Part shown: piece after piece, positions 1 to 5,980 of the stretch | How positions within the stretch are numbered: position 1 is the stretch's first letter | How the letters are laid out: each line of letters opens with the position of its first letter | Assembly (NCBI GenBank): GCA_015711895.1 | Contig: JACVJH010000001.1 | Span: 1 to 7,201 of the forward strand | Length of the DNA stretch: 7,201 bases | Source of the DNA: Candidatus Solincola tengchongensis | Lineage (GTDB): Bacteria; Actinomycetota; Geothermincolia; Geothermincolales; RBG-13-55-18 | Reading direction: 5' to 3' | Program-made: the position numbers and the translations under genes | The notes under the pieces: model-generated | Seen by the model: the letters and a program-made list of their open reading frames with translations, nothing else | Database searches by the model: none | Told to the model about the DNA's origin: nothing

Positions 1-366
1 AAGCTCGGGCAGTTTTTCTTTCGCCTCCTCCCAGGACAAGGAGGTGAGCACGAGCCTCACCCCACAGGAGATGTCGTAACCCACGCCGCCCGGTGATATA
101 ACGCCGTCTTCCGCCAGGGTGGCGGCAACGCCTCCGATAGGAAAGCCGTATCCCCAGTGGATATCGGGCATGGCCAGGGAGGCCTTGACGATGCCCGGCA
201 GGCAGGCCACGTTGGCTACCTGTTGCAGGGCGTTGTCCCCGTCTGCTTTTTCCAATATTTCCCTATCGGCGAAGACGATGCCCGGGACCCTCATGCCTTC
301 TTGGGCGTCGGCCGGTATCTCCCACGTGTACTCGTCAATCTTCCTAACTTTGTCAAGAAAACCCAT
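1..366 (-). CDS. rtcB: RNA-splicing ligase RtcB, N-terminal part
   Basis: RtcB is a GTP- and Mn2+-dependent ligase that joins RNA 2',3'-cyclic-phosphate or 3'-phosphate ends to 5'-hydroxyl ends. It acts in tRNA splicing in archaea and in RNA repair in bacteria. Only the first 122 residues are present; the frame is still open at position 1. The family core is unmistakable: LPGIVKASLAMPDIHWGYG (56-74), FPIGGVAA (75-82), then GVISPGGVGYDISCGVR (88-104). D98 and C101 in GYDISCG match the metal-binding Asp and Cys of characterised RtcB. This sequence style resembles the long archaeal-type enzymes of about 480 residues that work with archease, which agrees with the archease gene just upstream. The ATG at 366 has a near-ideal ribosome binding site. 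Confidence 0.96.
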   Translation of the reverse strand, partial: MGFLDKVRKIDEYTWEIPADAQEGMRVPGIVFADREILEKADGDNALQQVANVACLPGIVKASLAMPDIHWGYGFPIGGVAATLAEDGVISPGGVGYDISCGVRLVLTSLSWEEAKEKLPEL

Positions 367-380
367 CTTTTTCACCCCCT
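367..380 (-). promoter_or_regulatory. ribosome binding site of rtcB
   Basis: AAGGGGGTGA at 380-371... upstream of the rtcB ATG differs at one position from the ideal anti-Shine-Dalgarno complement AAGGAGGTGA. A spacer of about four to five bases precedes the start codon. It supports the ATG at 366 as the rtcB start, and it lies outside the folded segment further upstream. Confidence 0.7.
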
Positions 381-411
381 TCGGGCGAATCTCTCCTTCA
401 TCAAGCCGGGC

Positions 412-540
412 TCATGGTTCACCGCCGCCTCCGAGGCGCGGGCTCTCCTCACTTGCTTCGAGACATAGCGCGAGGGGTTGGGGGTCGTAGCCCCGCCAAA
501 CGGAGACGCAACTCATGCAGTCCCTTCCGTGCACCTCCCT
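412..540 (-). ncRNA. candidate structured leader or small RNA before rtcB (fills the 367-584 gap)
   Basis: The 218-base spacer between archease and rtcB has no recognisable gene, but its minus strand folds well by hand. Hairpin 1 pairs ACGGA (530-526) with TCCGT (504-500), continuing through GAC/GTC and GCA/TGC, for 11 pairs with two small bulges and a five-base loop (515-511). Domain 2 pairs GGCGGGGCT (497-489) with AGCCCGCGCC (444-435) with one bulge. It encloses CCTCGC (475-470) paired with GTGAGG (452-447), capped by GCT/AGC. CGCC at 438-435 can alternatively pair with GGCG at 429-426, giving mutually exclusive stems. The structure could be a 5' leader, an independent RNA or a mobile-element remnant. 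A 34-codon ORF across it (516-412) has codon use unlike its neighbours. I cannot match it to a known RNA family. Confidence 0.35.
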
Positions 541-584
541 GCGACGGGGTGGCCTGCGGCGCGAGTGGAAAAACCCCCCTCAAT

Positions 585-1001
585 TCAGACGTCGAATATG
601 ACCTGGGCGATCCAGATGCCGTTATCTTCGCCGAACGACAACATGTGATAAGTGGGGGCTTTTATCTCCCCGGAGACCTTGTGTTTCCCCGTATCAAGAG
701 GCTCTCCCAGCCCCCATCCTTCGGCCTGTCTTTCGGTCACCTCGCGAACCTCGAAATCTCCGAAAGCCCATCCTTCCGCTTCGACCAAGAAAAGGATTTC
801 CGATAGCCACCTCACCAGGAGCTCCTCCAGGCCCGAGGCCTCTGCGGCCACATGCCTTCTCTCCCTGGGCTCCACGCTCTCCACATCCAGGATGAGGGAC
901 ATCATCCCCAGCGCGCAATTGGCGAATGCCTCTTCCCTGGACCTCCCGTAGGCCCTTATACCTACGTCTGCGGTGTGGTCGAGGACCTCGAACCTCTTCA
1001 G
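585..1001 (-). CDS. archease, RtcB activator (CTG start)
   Basis: Archease is the small cofactor that promotes RtcB guanylylation and allows multiple turnover in RNA ligation. From the CTG at 1001 the product is 138 residues, the usual length. It begins (M)KRFEVLDHTADVGIRAYG, carrying the N-terminal archease motif DHTADVG (8-14, with the conserved acidic residue D12). It continues through LEELLVRWLSEILFLVEAEG, then KAPTYH (114-119), and ends VIFDV with the conserved near-terminal aspartate D137. Starting instead at the first internal ATG (905) would remove 32 residues including DHTADVG, so the CTG start is preferred. The start overlaps the gyrA stop as CTGA, which implies translational coupling. 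rtcB lies 218 bases downstream. The protein family is clear; the start codon is inferred. Confidence 0.9.
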   Translation of the reverse strand: MKRFEVLDHTADVGIRAYGRSREEAFANCALGMMSLILDVESVEPRERRHVAAEASGLEELLVRWLSEILFLVEAEGWAFGDFEVREVTERQAEGWGLGEPLDTGKHKVSGEIKAPTYHMLSFGEDNGIWIAQVIFDV

Positions 1002-3472
1002 CTCTCTCCCCCCTCCTCAGTTTCCTCCCTCTCGTCCGACCAACCCTCGCGGGAGGCAAGGTGGGCAATCGATGCCACCCTGTCGTCCTCCCGCAGGCTC
1101 ATCACCCTCACCCCTTGAGTGGCGCGTCCCATTCGGGAGATATCCTCCACGGGGACCCTGATGACCACTCCCTCTACGGATATGGCCATCAGCTCCTGGT
1201 TCTCTCTGACCACCCTGGCATCCACTATCTTCCCTCTTGCCCCACCGGCGGCTATCGTGCGCACTCCCTTGCCTCCCCTGTGGCGCCTCGGATACTTGGA
1301 AATGGCCGTCCTCTTCCCGTAACCCTGTTCGGTGATCACAAAGAGGTCGGCGTCCTCGGCGACGATGCCCATAGCGATGACCTCGTCACCGGGCGACAGG
1401 TTTATCCCCCGTACTCCGCGCGTATCCCTTCCCATGGGGCGGCAATCCGTTTCCGGAAAACGAAGGGCTTGCCCCTCCCTGGTGACCAGTATCAACTCGC
1501 TCTGCCCATCGGTAAGACGGGTGTCGATGACCTCGTCCCCTTCCTGGAGGTCTATGGCTATCAGTCCGTCCCGGCGCGGAGAATCGTACTGCTTGAAGGG
1601 GGTCTTCTTGACCATGCCTTTTCTGGTGGCCATCACCAGATAGCTCTCCTCCGGATAATCACGGGTCGCAATCACCGAGCATATCTTCTCGCCGGGCCCG
1701 AGGGGAAGTAGGTTCACCAGGGCATGCCCTCTGGAGGTGCGGGAACCTTCCGGAAGCTCATAGACCTTCAGCCGGTATGACCTCCCGCGGTTGGAGAAGA
1801 AGTGTATGTAGTGATGGGTAGAGGCGATGAACAGGTGTTCCACGAAATCGCCTTCCTTGAGGTTCATGCCCGTAACCCCCTTGCCTCCCCTTCTCTGGGT
1901 TCGATAGGTGGCGATGGGCAGCCTCTTCACGTAGCCGGAATGGGTGATGGTGACCACCACCTCCTCTTCCGCTATCAGGTCCTCGATCTCCAGATCATCA
2001 TAGTCGGGTACTATATCCGTACGGCGAGGGTCGGCGTATTTTCTCTTGATCTCCGTGAGCTCCTCCACGATCAGGGCGCGGACCTTCTTCTCGTCGGCCA
2101 GGATCTCCCTCAAACGGGCTATCTCCTTCAGGAGTTCCTTGTGCTCCTCCCGAACCTTCTCCCGCTCCATGCCGGTGAGCCTCTGGAGCCGCATGTCCAA
2201 TATGGCCTGGGCCTGTTCTTCACTCAGCTTGAACCGTTTCATCAACCCTTCCCTGGCATCCTGAACGGTGCGCGATTTCTTTATCAGTTCGATGACCGCG
2301 TCCAGGTTGGCCAGGGCAATCAGAAGGCCCTCCAGGATGTGGGCCCTTTTTTCCGCCCTATCCAGCTCGAACCGCGTCCTCCGGGTGATGACCTCCACCG
2401 GATGGTTTATATAGGCCGCGAGCGCATCTTTAAGGGAGAGGATGCGGGGTACCCCATCCACGAGGGCCAGCATTATGATGCCAAAGGATTCCTGTAGTTG
2501 TGTATGTTTATAGAGCTGGTTGAGGACCACCTGGGGGGCGGCTTCCTTGCGCAGCTCGATCACCAGCCTCATCCCGGTGCGATCGCTCTCGTCCCTTAAG
2601 TCGGCTATTCCCGACAGCTTTTTGCTCCTCACCAGTTCGGCTATTCGCTCCGTGAGGCGCGCCTTGTTCACCTGGAAGGGGATCTCGGTCACGACGATGC
2701 GGCTTCTGCCCGACTTGGTCTGCTCGATGTGCGCCTTTCCCCGGACCCTTATGACGCCCCGCCCCGTCTCATAGGCTTCCCTGAGGCCCTCTAGGCCCAT
2801 GACCACGCCGCCGGTGGGGAAGTCGGGCCCATGGATATAACGCATAAGGTCACGCGATTCGAGATCTGGGTTCTCTATCAGGGCAATGGTGGCCTCGATG
2901 ACCTCCCCCAGGTTGTGTGGGGGTATGTTGGTGGACATACCCACGGCAATGCCCGATGACCCGTTGGCCAGCAGGTTCGGAAACCTCGAGGGAAGGACGG
3001 TGGGTTCCTGGAGTGACCCGTCGTAATTGGGAATGAAGTCCACGGTATCCTTGTCGATGTCCCTCAACAACTCCATGCTGATGGGTGAAAGGCGGGCCTC
3101 CGTGTAGCGCATTGCCGCCGGGCTGTCCCCGTCGACGGAGCCGAAGTTCCCGTGACCGTCCACCAGCTCGTACCGGCTGGAGAAGTCCTGGGCCATGCGC
3201 ACCAGTGTGTCGTAAATGGCCGCGTCGCCGTGGGGGTGGTATTTCCCCATGACATCTCCCACCACCCTCGCGGATTTCCGGTAGGGCCGGTTGGGGGTCA
3301 AGTTCTGCTCATACATCCCGTAGAGGATGCGGCGGTGCACGGGCTTCAAGCCGTCCCGCACGTCGGGGAGCGCCCTACCCACGATCACGCTCATGGCGTA
3401 ATCGATGTAGGAGCGGCGCATTTCCTCCTCTATTTCCACGGTCTTGATCTTTCCGGACAATGCCTGTACCAT
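998..3472 (-). CDS. gyrA: DNA gyrase subunit A
   Basis: GyrA is the DNA breakage-reunion and wrapping subunit of gyrase. The 824-residue product shows the winged-helix region GLKPVHRRILYGMYE (41-55), the quinolone-region segment KYHPHGDAAIYDTLVRMAQ (77-95), and the catalytic tyrosine Y123 in AAMRYTEARL with R122 beside it. A coiled-coil region lies around 430-480. The C-terminal beta-pinwheel starts near 500 and carries the canonical GyrA box QRRGGKG (526-532), which marks gyrase rather than topoisomerase IV. A related RRHRGGKG lies at 729-735. The last 13 residues are strongly acidic. The ATG at 3472 has GGGAGG at 3485-3480 with a 7-base spacer; an out-of-frame ATG at 3479 is ignored. Residue A84 occupies the position of E. 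coli S83. The TGA stop overlaps the archease start. Confidence 0.98.
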   Translation of the reverse strand: MVQALSGKIKTVEIEEEMRRSYIDYAMSVIVGRALPDVRDGLKPVHRRILYGMYEQNLTPNRPYRKSARVVGDVMGKYHPHGDAAIYDTLVRMAQDFSSRYELVDGHGNFGSVDGDSPAAMRYTEARLSPISMELLRDIDKDTVDFIPNYDGSLQEPTVLPSRFPNLLANGSSGIAVGMSTNIPPHNLGEVIEATIALIENPDLESRDLMRYIHGPDFPTGGVVMGLEGLREAYETGRGVIRVRGKAHIEQTKSGRSRIVVTEIPFQVNKARLTERIAELVRSKKLSGIADLRDESDRTGMRLVIELRKEAAPQVVLNQLYKHTQLQESFGIIMLALVDGVPRILSLKDALAAYINHPVEVITRRTRFELDRAEKRAHILEGLLIALANLDAVIELIKKSRTVQDAREGLMKRFKLSEEQAQAILDMRLQRLTGMEREKVREEHKELLKEIARLREILADEKKVRALIVEELTEIKRKYADPRRTDIVPDYDDLEIEDLIAEEEVVVTITHSGYVKRLPIATYRTQRRGGKGVTGMNLKEGDFVEHLFIASTHHYIHFFSNRGRSYRLKVYELPEGSRTSRGHALVNLLPLGPGEKICSVIATRDYPEESYLVMATRKGMVKKTPFKQYDSPRRDGLIAIDLQEGDEVIDTRLTDGQSELILVTREGQALRFPETDCRPMGRDTRGVRGINLSPGDEVIAMGIVAEDADLFVITEQGYGKRTAISKYPRRHRGGKGVRTIAAGGARGKIVDARVVRENQELMAISVEGVVIRVPVEDISRMGRATQGVRVMSLREDDRVASIAHLASREGWSDEREETEEGGES
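1012..1017 (-). promoter_or_regulatory. Shine-Dalgarno site deciding the archease CTG start
   Basis: AGGAGG at 1017-1012 lies inside the last codons of gyrA, with a 10-base spacer to CTG at 1001-999. An in-frame TGA in the archease frame occurs at 1019-1017. No ATG, GTG or TTG lies between that stop and the conserved DHTADVG motif. The site therefore supports CTG as the initiation codon. The Glu/Gly codons of the acidic GyrA tail supply this purine-rich sequence. Confidence 0.65.
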
Positions 3473-3514
3473 CCTCCATCCTCCCCTCGGCGAGGTTCTG
3501 GCGGGCTATCGATT

Positions 3515-5434
3515 TCAGATGTCCAGGAAGCGCACGTTCTTGGCGTGCCTCTGGATGAACTGTCGCCGGGCTTCCACATCATCGCCCATGAGGGTGTTAA
3601 ATATCTCGTCGGCTATTATGGCATCCTCCAGGGTGACCTGTATGAGGACCCTCTTCTCCGGGTTCATGGTGGTCTCCCACAGCTGCTCGGCGTTCATCTC
3701 GCCCAAGCCCTTGTATCTCTGGATCTCGTACTTGCGCCCGTCGAATCGCTTCAACAGCTCCTCCAGTTCGGTATCGTTATAGGCATAGTAATCCGTCTTG
3801 TCGCAGTGGACGCGGTAAAGAGGGGGCTGGGCGATGTATACGTAACCGGATTCGATCATCTCCTGCATGTAACGGAAGAAGAAGGTCAGTATGAGAGTCC
3901 TTATGTGCGCCCCATCAACGTCCGCGTCGGTCATGATGATGGCTTTATGGTACCTGGCCTTGGATATGTCGAACTCCTCGCCTATGCCGGTCCCCGCGGC
4001 GGAGATGATGGCCTGTATCTCGCTGTTGTTGAGTATCTTATGCAGCCTCGCCTTCTCCACGTTGAGGATCTTGCCCTTTAGAGGCAGTATGGCCTGGAAC
4101 CGCCTATCCCTCGCCTGCTTGGCCGATCCACCCGCGGAGTCACCCTCCACCAGGTATATCTCGCACATGGAGGGGTCTCTCATCGTGCAGTCCGCCAGCT
4201 TACCCGGAAGCGACGTGCTCTCGAGAAGGCTTTTCCGACGGGTCAGCTCTCGCGCGTGCCTGGCGGCCATCCTCGCCTTGGATGCACCTATCACCTTGTT
4301 CACTATGGCCCGTGCCTCCGCCGGGTTTTCCTCCAGCCACTCCGAGAGCTTGGTGTTCACCGTGGACTCCACGAAGCCCTTTATATCTGTGTTTCCCAGC
4401 TTCGTCTTGGTCTGGCCTTCGAACTGAGGCTCCTTGAGCTTCACGCTGATTATGGCCGCCAGCCCCTCCCTCACGTCCTCCCCTATCAGGTTGGGGTCCT
4501 TCTCCTTGAGAAAGCCCTTCTTGCGGGCGTAATCGTTGATCACCCTGGTGAGGGCGGATTTGAATCCGGCCAGGTGGGTCCCTCCCTCGTGGGTGTTTAT
4601 GTTGTTGGCGAAGGTATATATGTTTTCCACATAGCCCTTGTTAAACTGCATGGCTATCTCAACCTGAGCCTCCTCCTGCTCGGAGCTCATGTAGATTATC
4701 TTGTTGTGGAGGGGTTCTTTGCTGGAATTCACGTGCTTTATGAAGTCGATTATTCCGCCCTCATACTTGTATACCACCTCTTCCGGGGGTTCCTTCCTCT
4801 CGTCCCTTATCTCGCTTCGCAGTTCCCGGTTGAGAAAGGCCATCTCCCGCATGCGCTGGGCGATGGTCTCGAAGTCGAATTCCACGGTCTCGAATATCTC
4901 CGGGTCGGGGGAAAACCTTATAATGGTGCCCGTTCTTCTCGTTTCACCCACCACCTGCAGTTCGGTGGTCGGAACCCCCCTCTCGTACCTCTGTTGATAT
5001 ACCTTCCCGTCCCTTCCCACCTCGAGAATGAGCCACTTGGACAGCGCATTGACAACGGACACGCCTACCCCATGGAGCCCGCCCGATACCTTGTACACTT
5101 TCCCGCCGAACTTGCCCCCGGCGTGAAGAGTGGTGAGAACGACCTCCGCGGCCGGCCTCTGTTGCTTCTCCATGATCCCAACGGGTATGCCGCGTCCGTC
5201 GTCTATCACGGTAACGCTGTTGTCCTTGTGGATGGTGATCCATATGTTGTTGCAATAACCAGCCAGACATTCATCGATGCTGTTGTCCACCACCTCATAG
5301 ACGAGGTGGTGTAGTCCTCTCGGCCCCGTTGAGCCTATGTACATGCTCGGCCTTTTACGAACGGCCTCCAGGCCCTCGAGCACCGAGATGGACCTCTCGT
5401 CGTAGACCTCAGCGGCGTCCTTCGCTCCGGTCAT
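3515..5434 (-). CDS. gyrB: DNA gyrase subunit B (ATPase/TOPRIM subunit)
   Basis: GyrB supplies ATP hydrolysis and the metal-binding TOPRIM half of the DNA cleavage centre in the A2B2 gyrase that introduces negative supercoils. The 639-residue length is usual for Gram-positive and actinobacterial forms and lacks the insertion found in E. coli. The GHKL ATPase shows EVVDNSIDE (47-55, with catalytic E47 and Mg-binding N51), DDGRGIP (78-84) and GGLHGVGVSVVNALS (118-132). The transducer follows, with the KLGNTDIKGFVES region at 345-357. TOPRIM has LVEGDSAGGSAKQ (428-440) and DADVDGAHIRTL (503-514). The C-terminal YKGLGEMNAEQLWETTM (574-590) is diagnostic. GGAGG at 5443-5439 precedes the ATG by four bases. 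The extended -10 promoter and parS-like site are directly upstream, and gyrA follows after 42 bases. Confidence 0.98.
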   Translation of the reverse strand: MTGAKDAAEVYDERSISVLEGLEAVRKRPSMYIGSTGPRGLHHLVYEVVDNSIDECLAGYCNNIWITIHKDNSVTVIDDGRGIPVGIMEKQQRPAAEVVLTTLHAGGKFGGKVYKVSGGLHGVGVSVVNALSKWLILEVGRDGKVYQQRYERGVPTTELQVVGETRRTGTIIRFSPDPEIFETVEFDFETIAQRMREMAFLNRELRSEIRDERKEPPEEVVYKYEGGIIDFIKHVNSSKEPLHNKIIYMSSEQEEAQVEIAMQFNKGYVENIYTFANNINTHEGGTHLAGFKSALTRVINDYARKKGFLKEKDPNLIGEDVREGLAAIISVKLKEPQFEGQTKTKLGNTDIKGFVESTVNTKLSEWLEENPAEARAIVNKVIGASKARMAARHARELTRRKSLLESTSLPGKLADCTMRDPSMCEIYLVEGDSAGGSAKQARDRRFQAILPLKGKILNVEKARLHKILNNSEIQAIISAAGTGIGEEFDISKARYHKAIIMTDADVDGAHIRTLILTFFFRYMQEMIESGYVYIAQPPLYRVHCDKTDYYAYNDTELEELLKRFDGRKYEIQRYKGLGEMNAEQLWETTMNPEKRVLIQVTLEDAIIADEIFNTLMGDDVEARRQFIQRHAKNVRFLDI

Positions 5435-5486
5435 CTTTCCTCCAAGATCGAGGCTCTCGCACGGAATTTTGCTTTTTACAAGTTAA

Positions 5487-5516
5487 ATTATAGCATTCTG
5501 GGCGGTTTCACGTGAA
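5487..5516 (-). promoter_or_regulatory. extended -10 promoter upstream of gyrB
   Basis: On the minus strand a consensus TATAAT lies at 5492-5487. It is preceded by TG one base upstream, giving the extended -10 motif TGCTATAAT at 5495-5487. An 18-base spacer leads to TTCACG at 5516-5511, which matches four of six -35 positions. Transcription would start near 5480, leaving a leader of about 45 bases before the gyrB ATG. This suggests that gyrB-gyrA and downstream genes can be transcribed independently of dnaN-recF-dciA. The -35 hexamer falls inside the CACGTG palindrome annotated separately. Confidence 0.7.
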
Positions 5517-5519
5517 AAC
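5504..5519. promoter_or_regulatory. candidate parS site (ParB/Spo0J binding palindrome)
   Basis: The sequence contains the perfect 12-base palindrome TTTCACGTGAAA at 5506-5517. Compared with the 14-base parS core GTTTCACGTGAAAC, positions 5505-5518 match at 13 of 14. Compared with the full 16-base consensus TGTTTCACGTGAAACA, the match is 13 of 16, with mismatches only at the outer positions. parS sites are bound by ParB, which spreads from them and recruits SMC for origin segregation. They cluster near the replication origin, and this dnaN-recF-gyrB locus is normally next to dnaA and oriC. It lies between dciA and gyrB and overlaps the gyrB promoter. ParB itself is not in the window, so binding is inferred. 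Confidence 0.65.
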
Positions 5520-5543
5520 GGGATATTCACCATGACTCTATAG

Positions 5544-5822
5544 TTAAACTTGAGGTTTATATTTTATAATGATATCCTCTATTTTTAGCCCCGTCTCATC
5601 CCTTACCCTTTCTATTACCTCCTTCCTGCGCACGCTGAACTCCTGCGCCCAGGCGTGGGAGTCAACCCTTACGACAAGCTTCTCGCCTTTAAACCCGCAT
5701 GGAGCCCCTTTCGGGAGGCCCCCCATCTTTTCCCACGCCTTCTTAACCTTCAGCAGGTCCTCCACCTTTTTCAGGCCCTCTTCGGCGAGCGTTTCCTTTA
5801 TCAGGTCTTTTATCTCTCTCAT
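5544..5822 (-). CDS. dciA: DciA (DUF721), replicative helicase loader/partner
   Basis: This is a 92-residue DUF721 protein. DciA interacts with the replicative helicase DnaB and supports its loading in the many bacteria that lack DnaC or DnaI. The domain signature is clear: a conserved tryptophan at residue 30 (KKAW), then KLVVRVDSHAWAQEF (48-62) with the hallmark W58, followed by a helix ending before TGLKIEDIIIKYKP (77-90). At 92 residues it is a compact version, essentially the KH-like domain alone, without the long disordered tail seen in many homologues. The ATG at 5822 is preceded by AAGGA and by an in-frame TAA four codons upstream, so the start is secure. Its position between recF and gyrB is typical of actinobacterial and related genomes. 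A family-level call is very likely; helicase loading is inferred from studied homologues. Confidence 0.9.
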   Translation of the reverse strand: MREIKDLIKETLAEEGLKKVEDLLKVKKAWEKMGGLPKGAPCGFKGEKLVVRVDSHAWAQEFSVRRKEVIERVRDETGLKIEDIIIKYKPQV

Positions 5823-5902
5823 CGCCGTTCCTTACCCTTTGGTTCCCGGTCAGATGATACCCGCCGCCGATGACATACATCTTCGCCCTCATCGTGTCTT
5901 TT

Positions 5903-5980
5903 TTACTCTCTATTACGTTGTCCAAAAACCGCAGTTTCAATTTTCTTCACGGCGGTATGAGCGTATGGCTTCACCTTCAT
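5903..5980 (-). CDS. possible 25-codon ORF coupled to the recF stop (doubtful)
   Basis: An ATG at 5980-5978 overlaps the recF stop as ATGA and opens 25 codons ending in TAA at 5903. The peptide starts MKVKPYAHTAVKKIETA and is basic, with no motif I recognise and no predicted membrane segment. AGGG lies four bases upstream of the ATG and could serve as a weak ribosome binding site. It occupies half of the 154-base gap between recF and dciA. It could be a short coupling ORF that carries ribosomes towards dciA, the remnant of a decayed gene, or chance. The overlap geometry is the only real argument for it. Confidence 0.25.
   Translation of the reverse strand: MKVKPYAHTAVKKIETAVFGQRNRE

Noticed and set aside
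323..328. CACGTG within rtcB as a second parS
   Set aside because: The flanking bases do not continue the TTT...AAA palindrome. The CACGTG at 4730-4735 in gyrB was rejected likewise, as its right arm reads CTTT rather than AAAC.
412..534. 34-40 codon ORF (ATG 516 or GTG 534) before rtcB
   Set aside because: Codon choice differs from its neighbours, no family is recognised, and the same bases form extensive stems. I treat the segment as candidate RNA instead, but a short peptide is not excluded.
414..806. 130-codon plus-strand ORF across the archease-rtcB spacer and archease
   Set aside because: Most of it is antisense to the clearly identified archease gene, the remainder covers the structured spacer, and it has no motif.
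4256..5314. 352-codon plus-strand ORF opposite gyrB
   Set aside because: It is entirely antisense to gyrB and has no recognisable domain. Long antisense frames are common opposite codon-biased GC-rich genes. The other plus-strand frames opposite gyrB and gyrA (3152-4081, 926-1711, 1802-2497) are rejected for the same reason.
5918..5936. GAAAC-TGCG-GTTTTT hairpin as a terminator after recF
   Set aside because: The stem is only four to five A/T-rich pairs with a short T run, too weak to call an intrinsic terminator.
5743..5940. 65-codon minus-strand ORF starting TTG in the recF-dciA gap
   Set aside because: It runs 80 bases into dciA in another frame. That part is a low-complexity Arg/Gly/Lys shadow, and the TTG has only a weak ribosome binding site. 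Only the part before 5822 could be meaningful.
5903..5940. Possible sigma-70 promoter (TTGAAA ... TAATAG) before dciA
   Set aside because: The spacer is 19 bases and the -10 matches the consensus at only three of six positions, so it is not distinguishable from chance.
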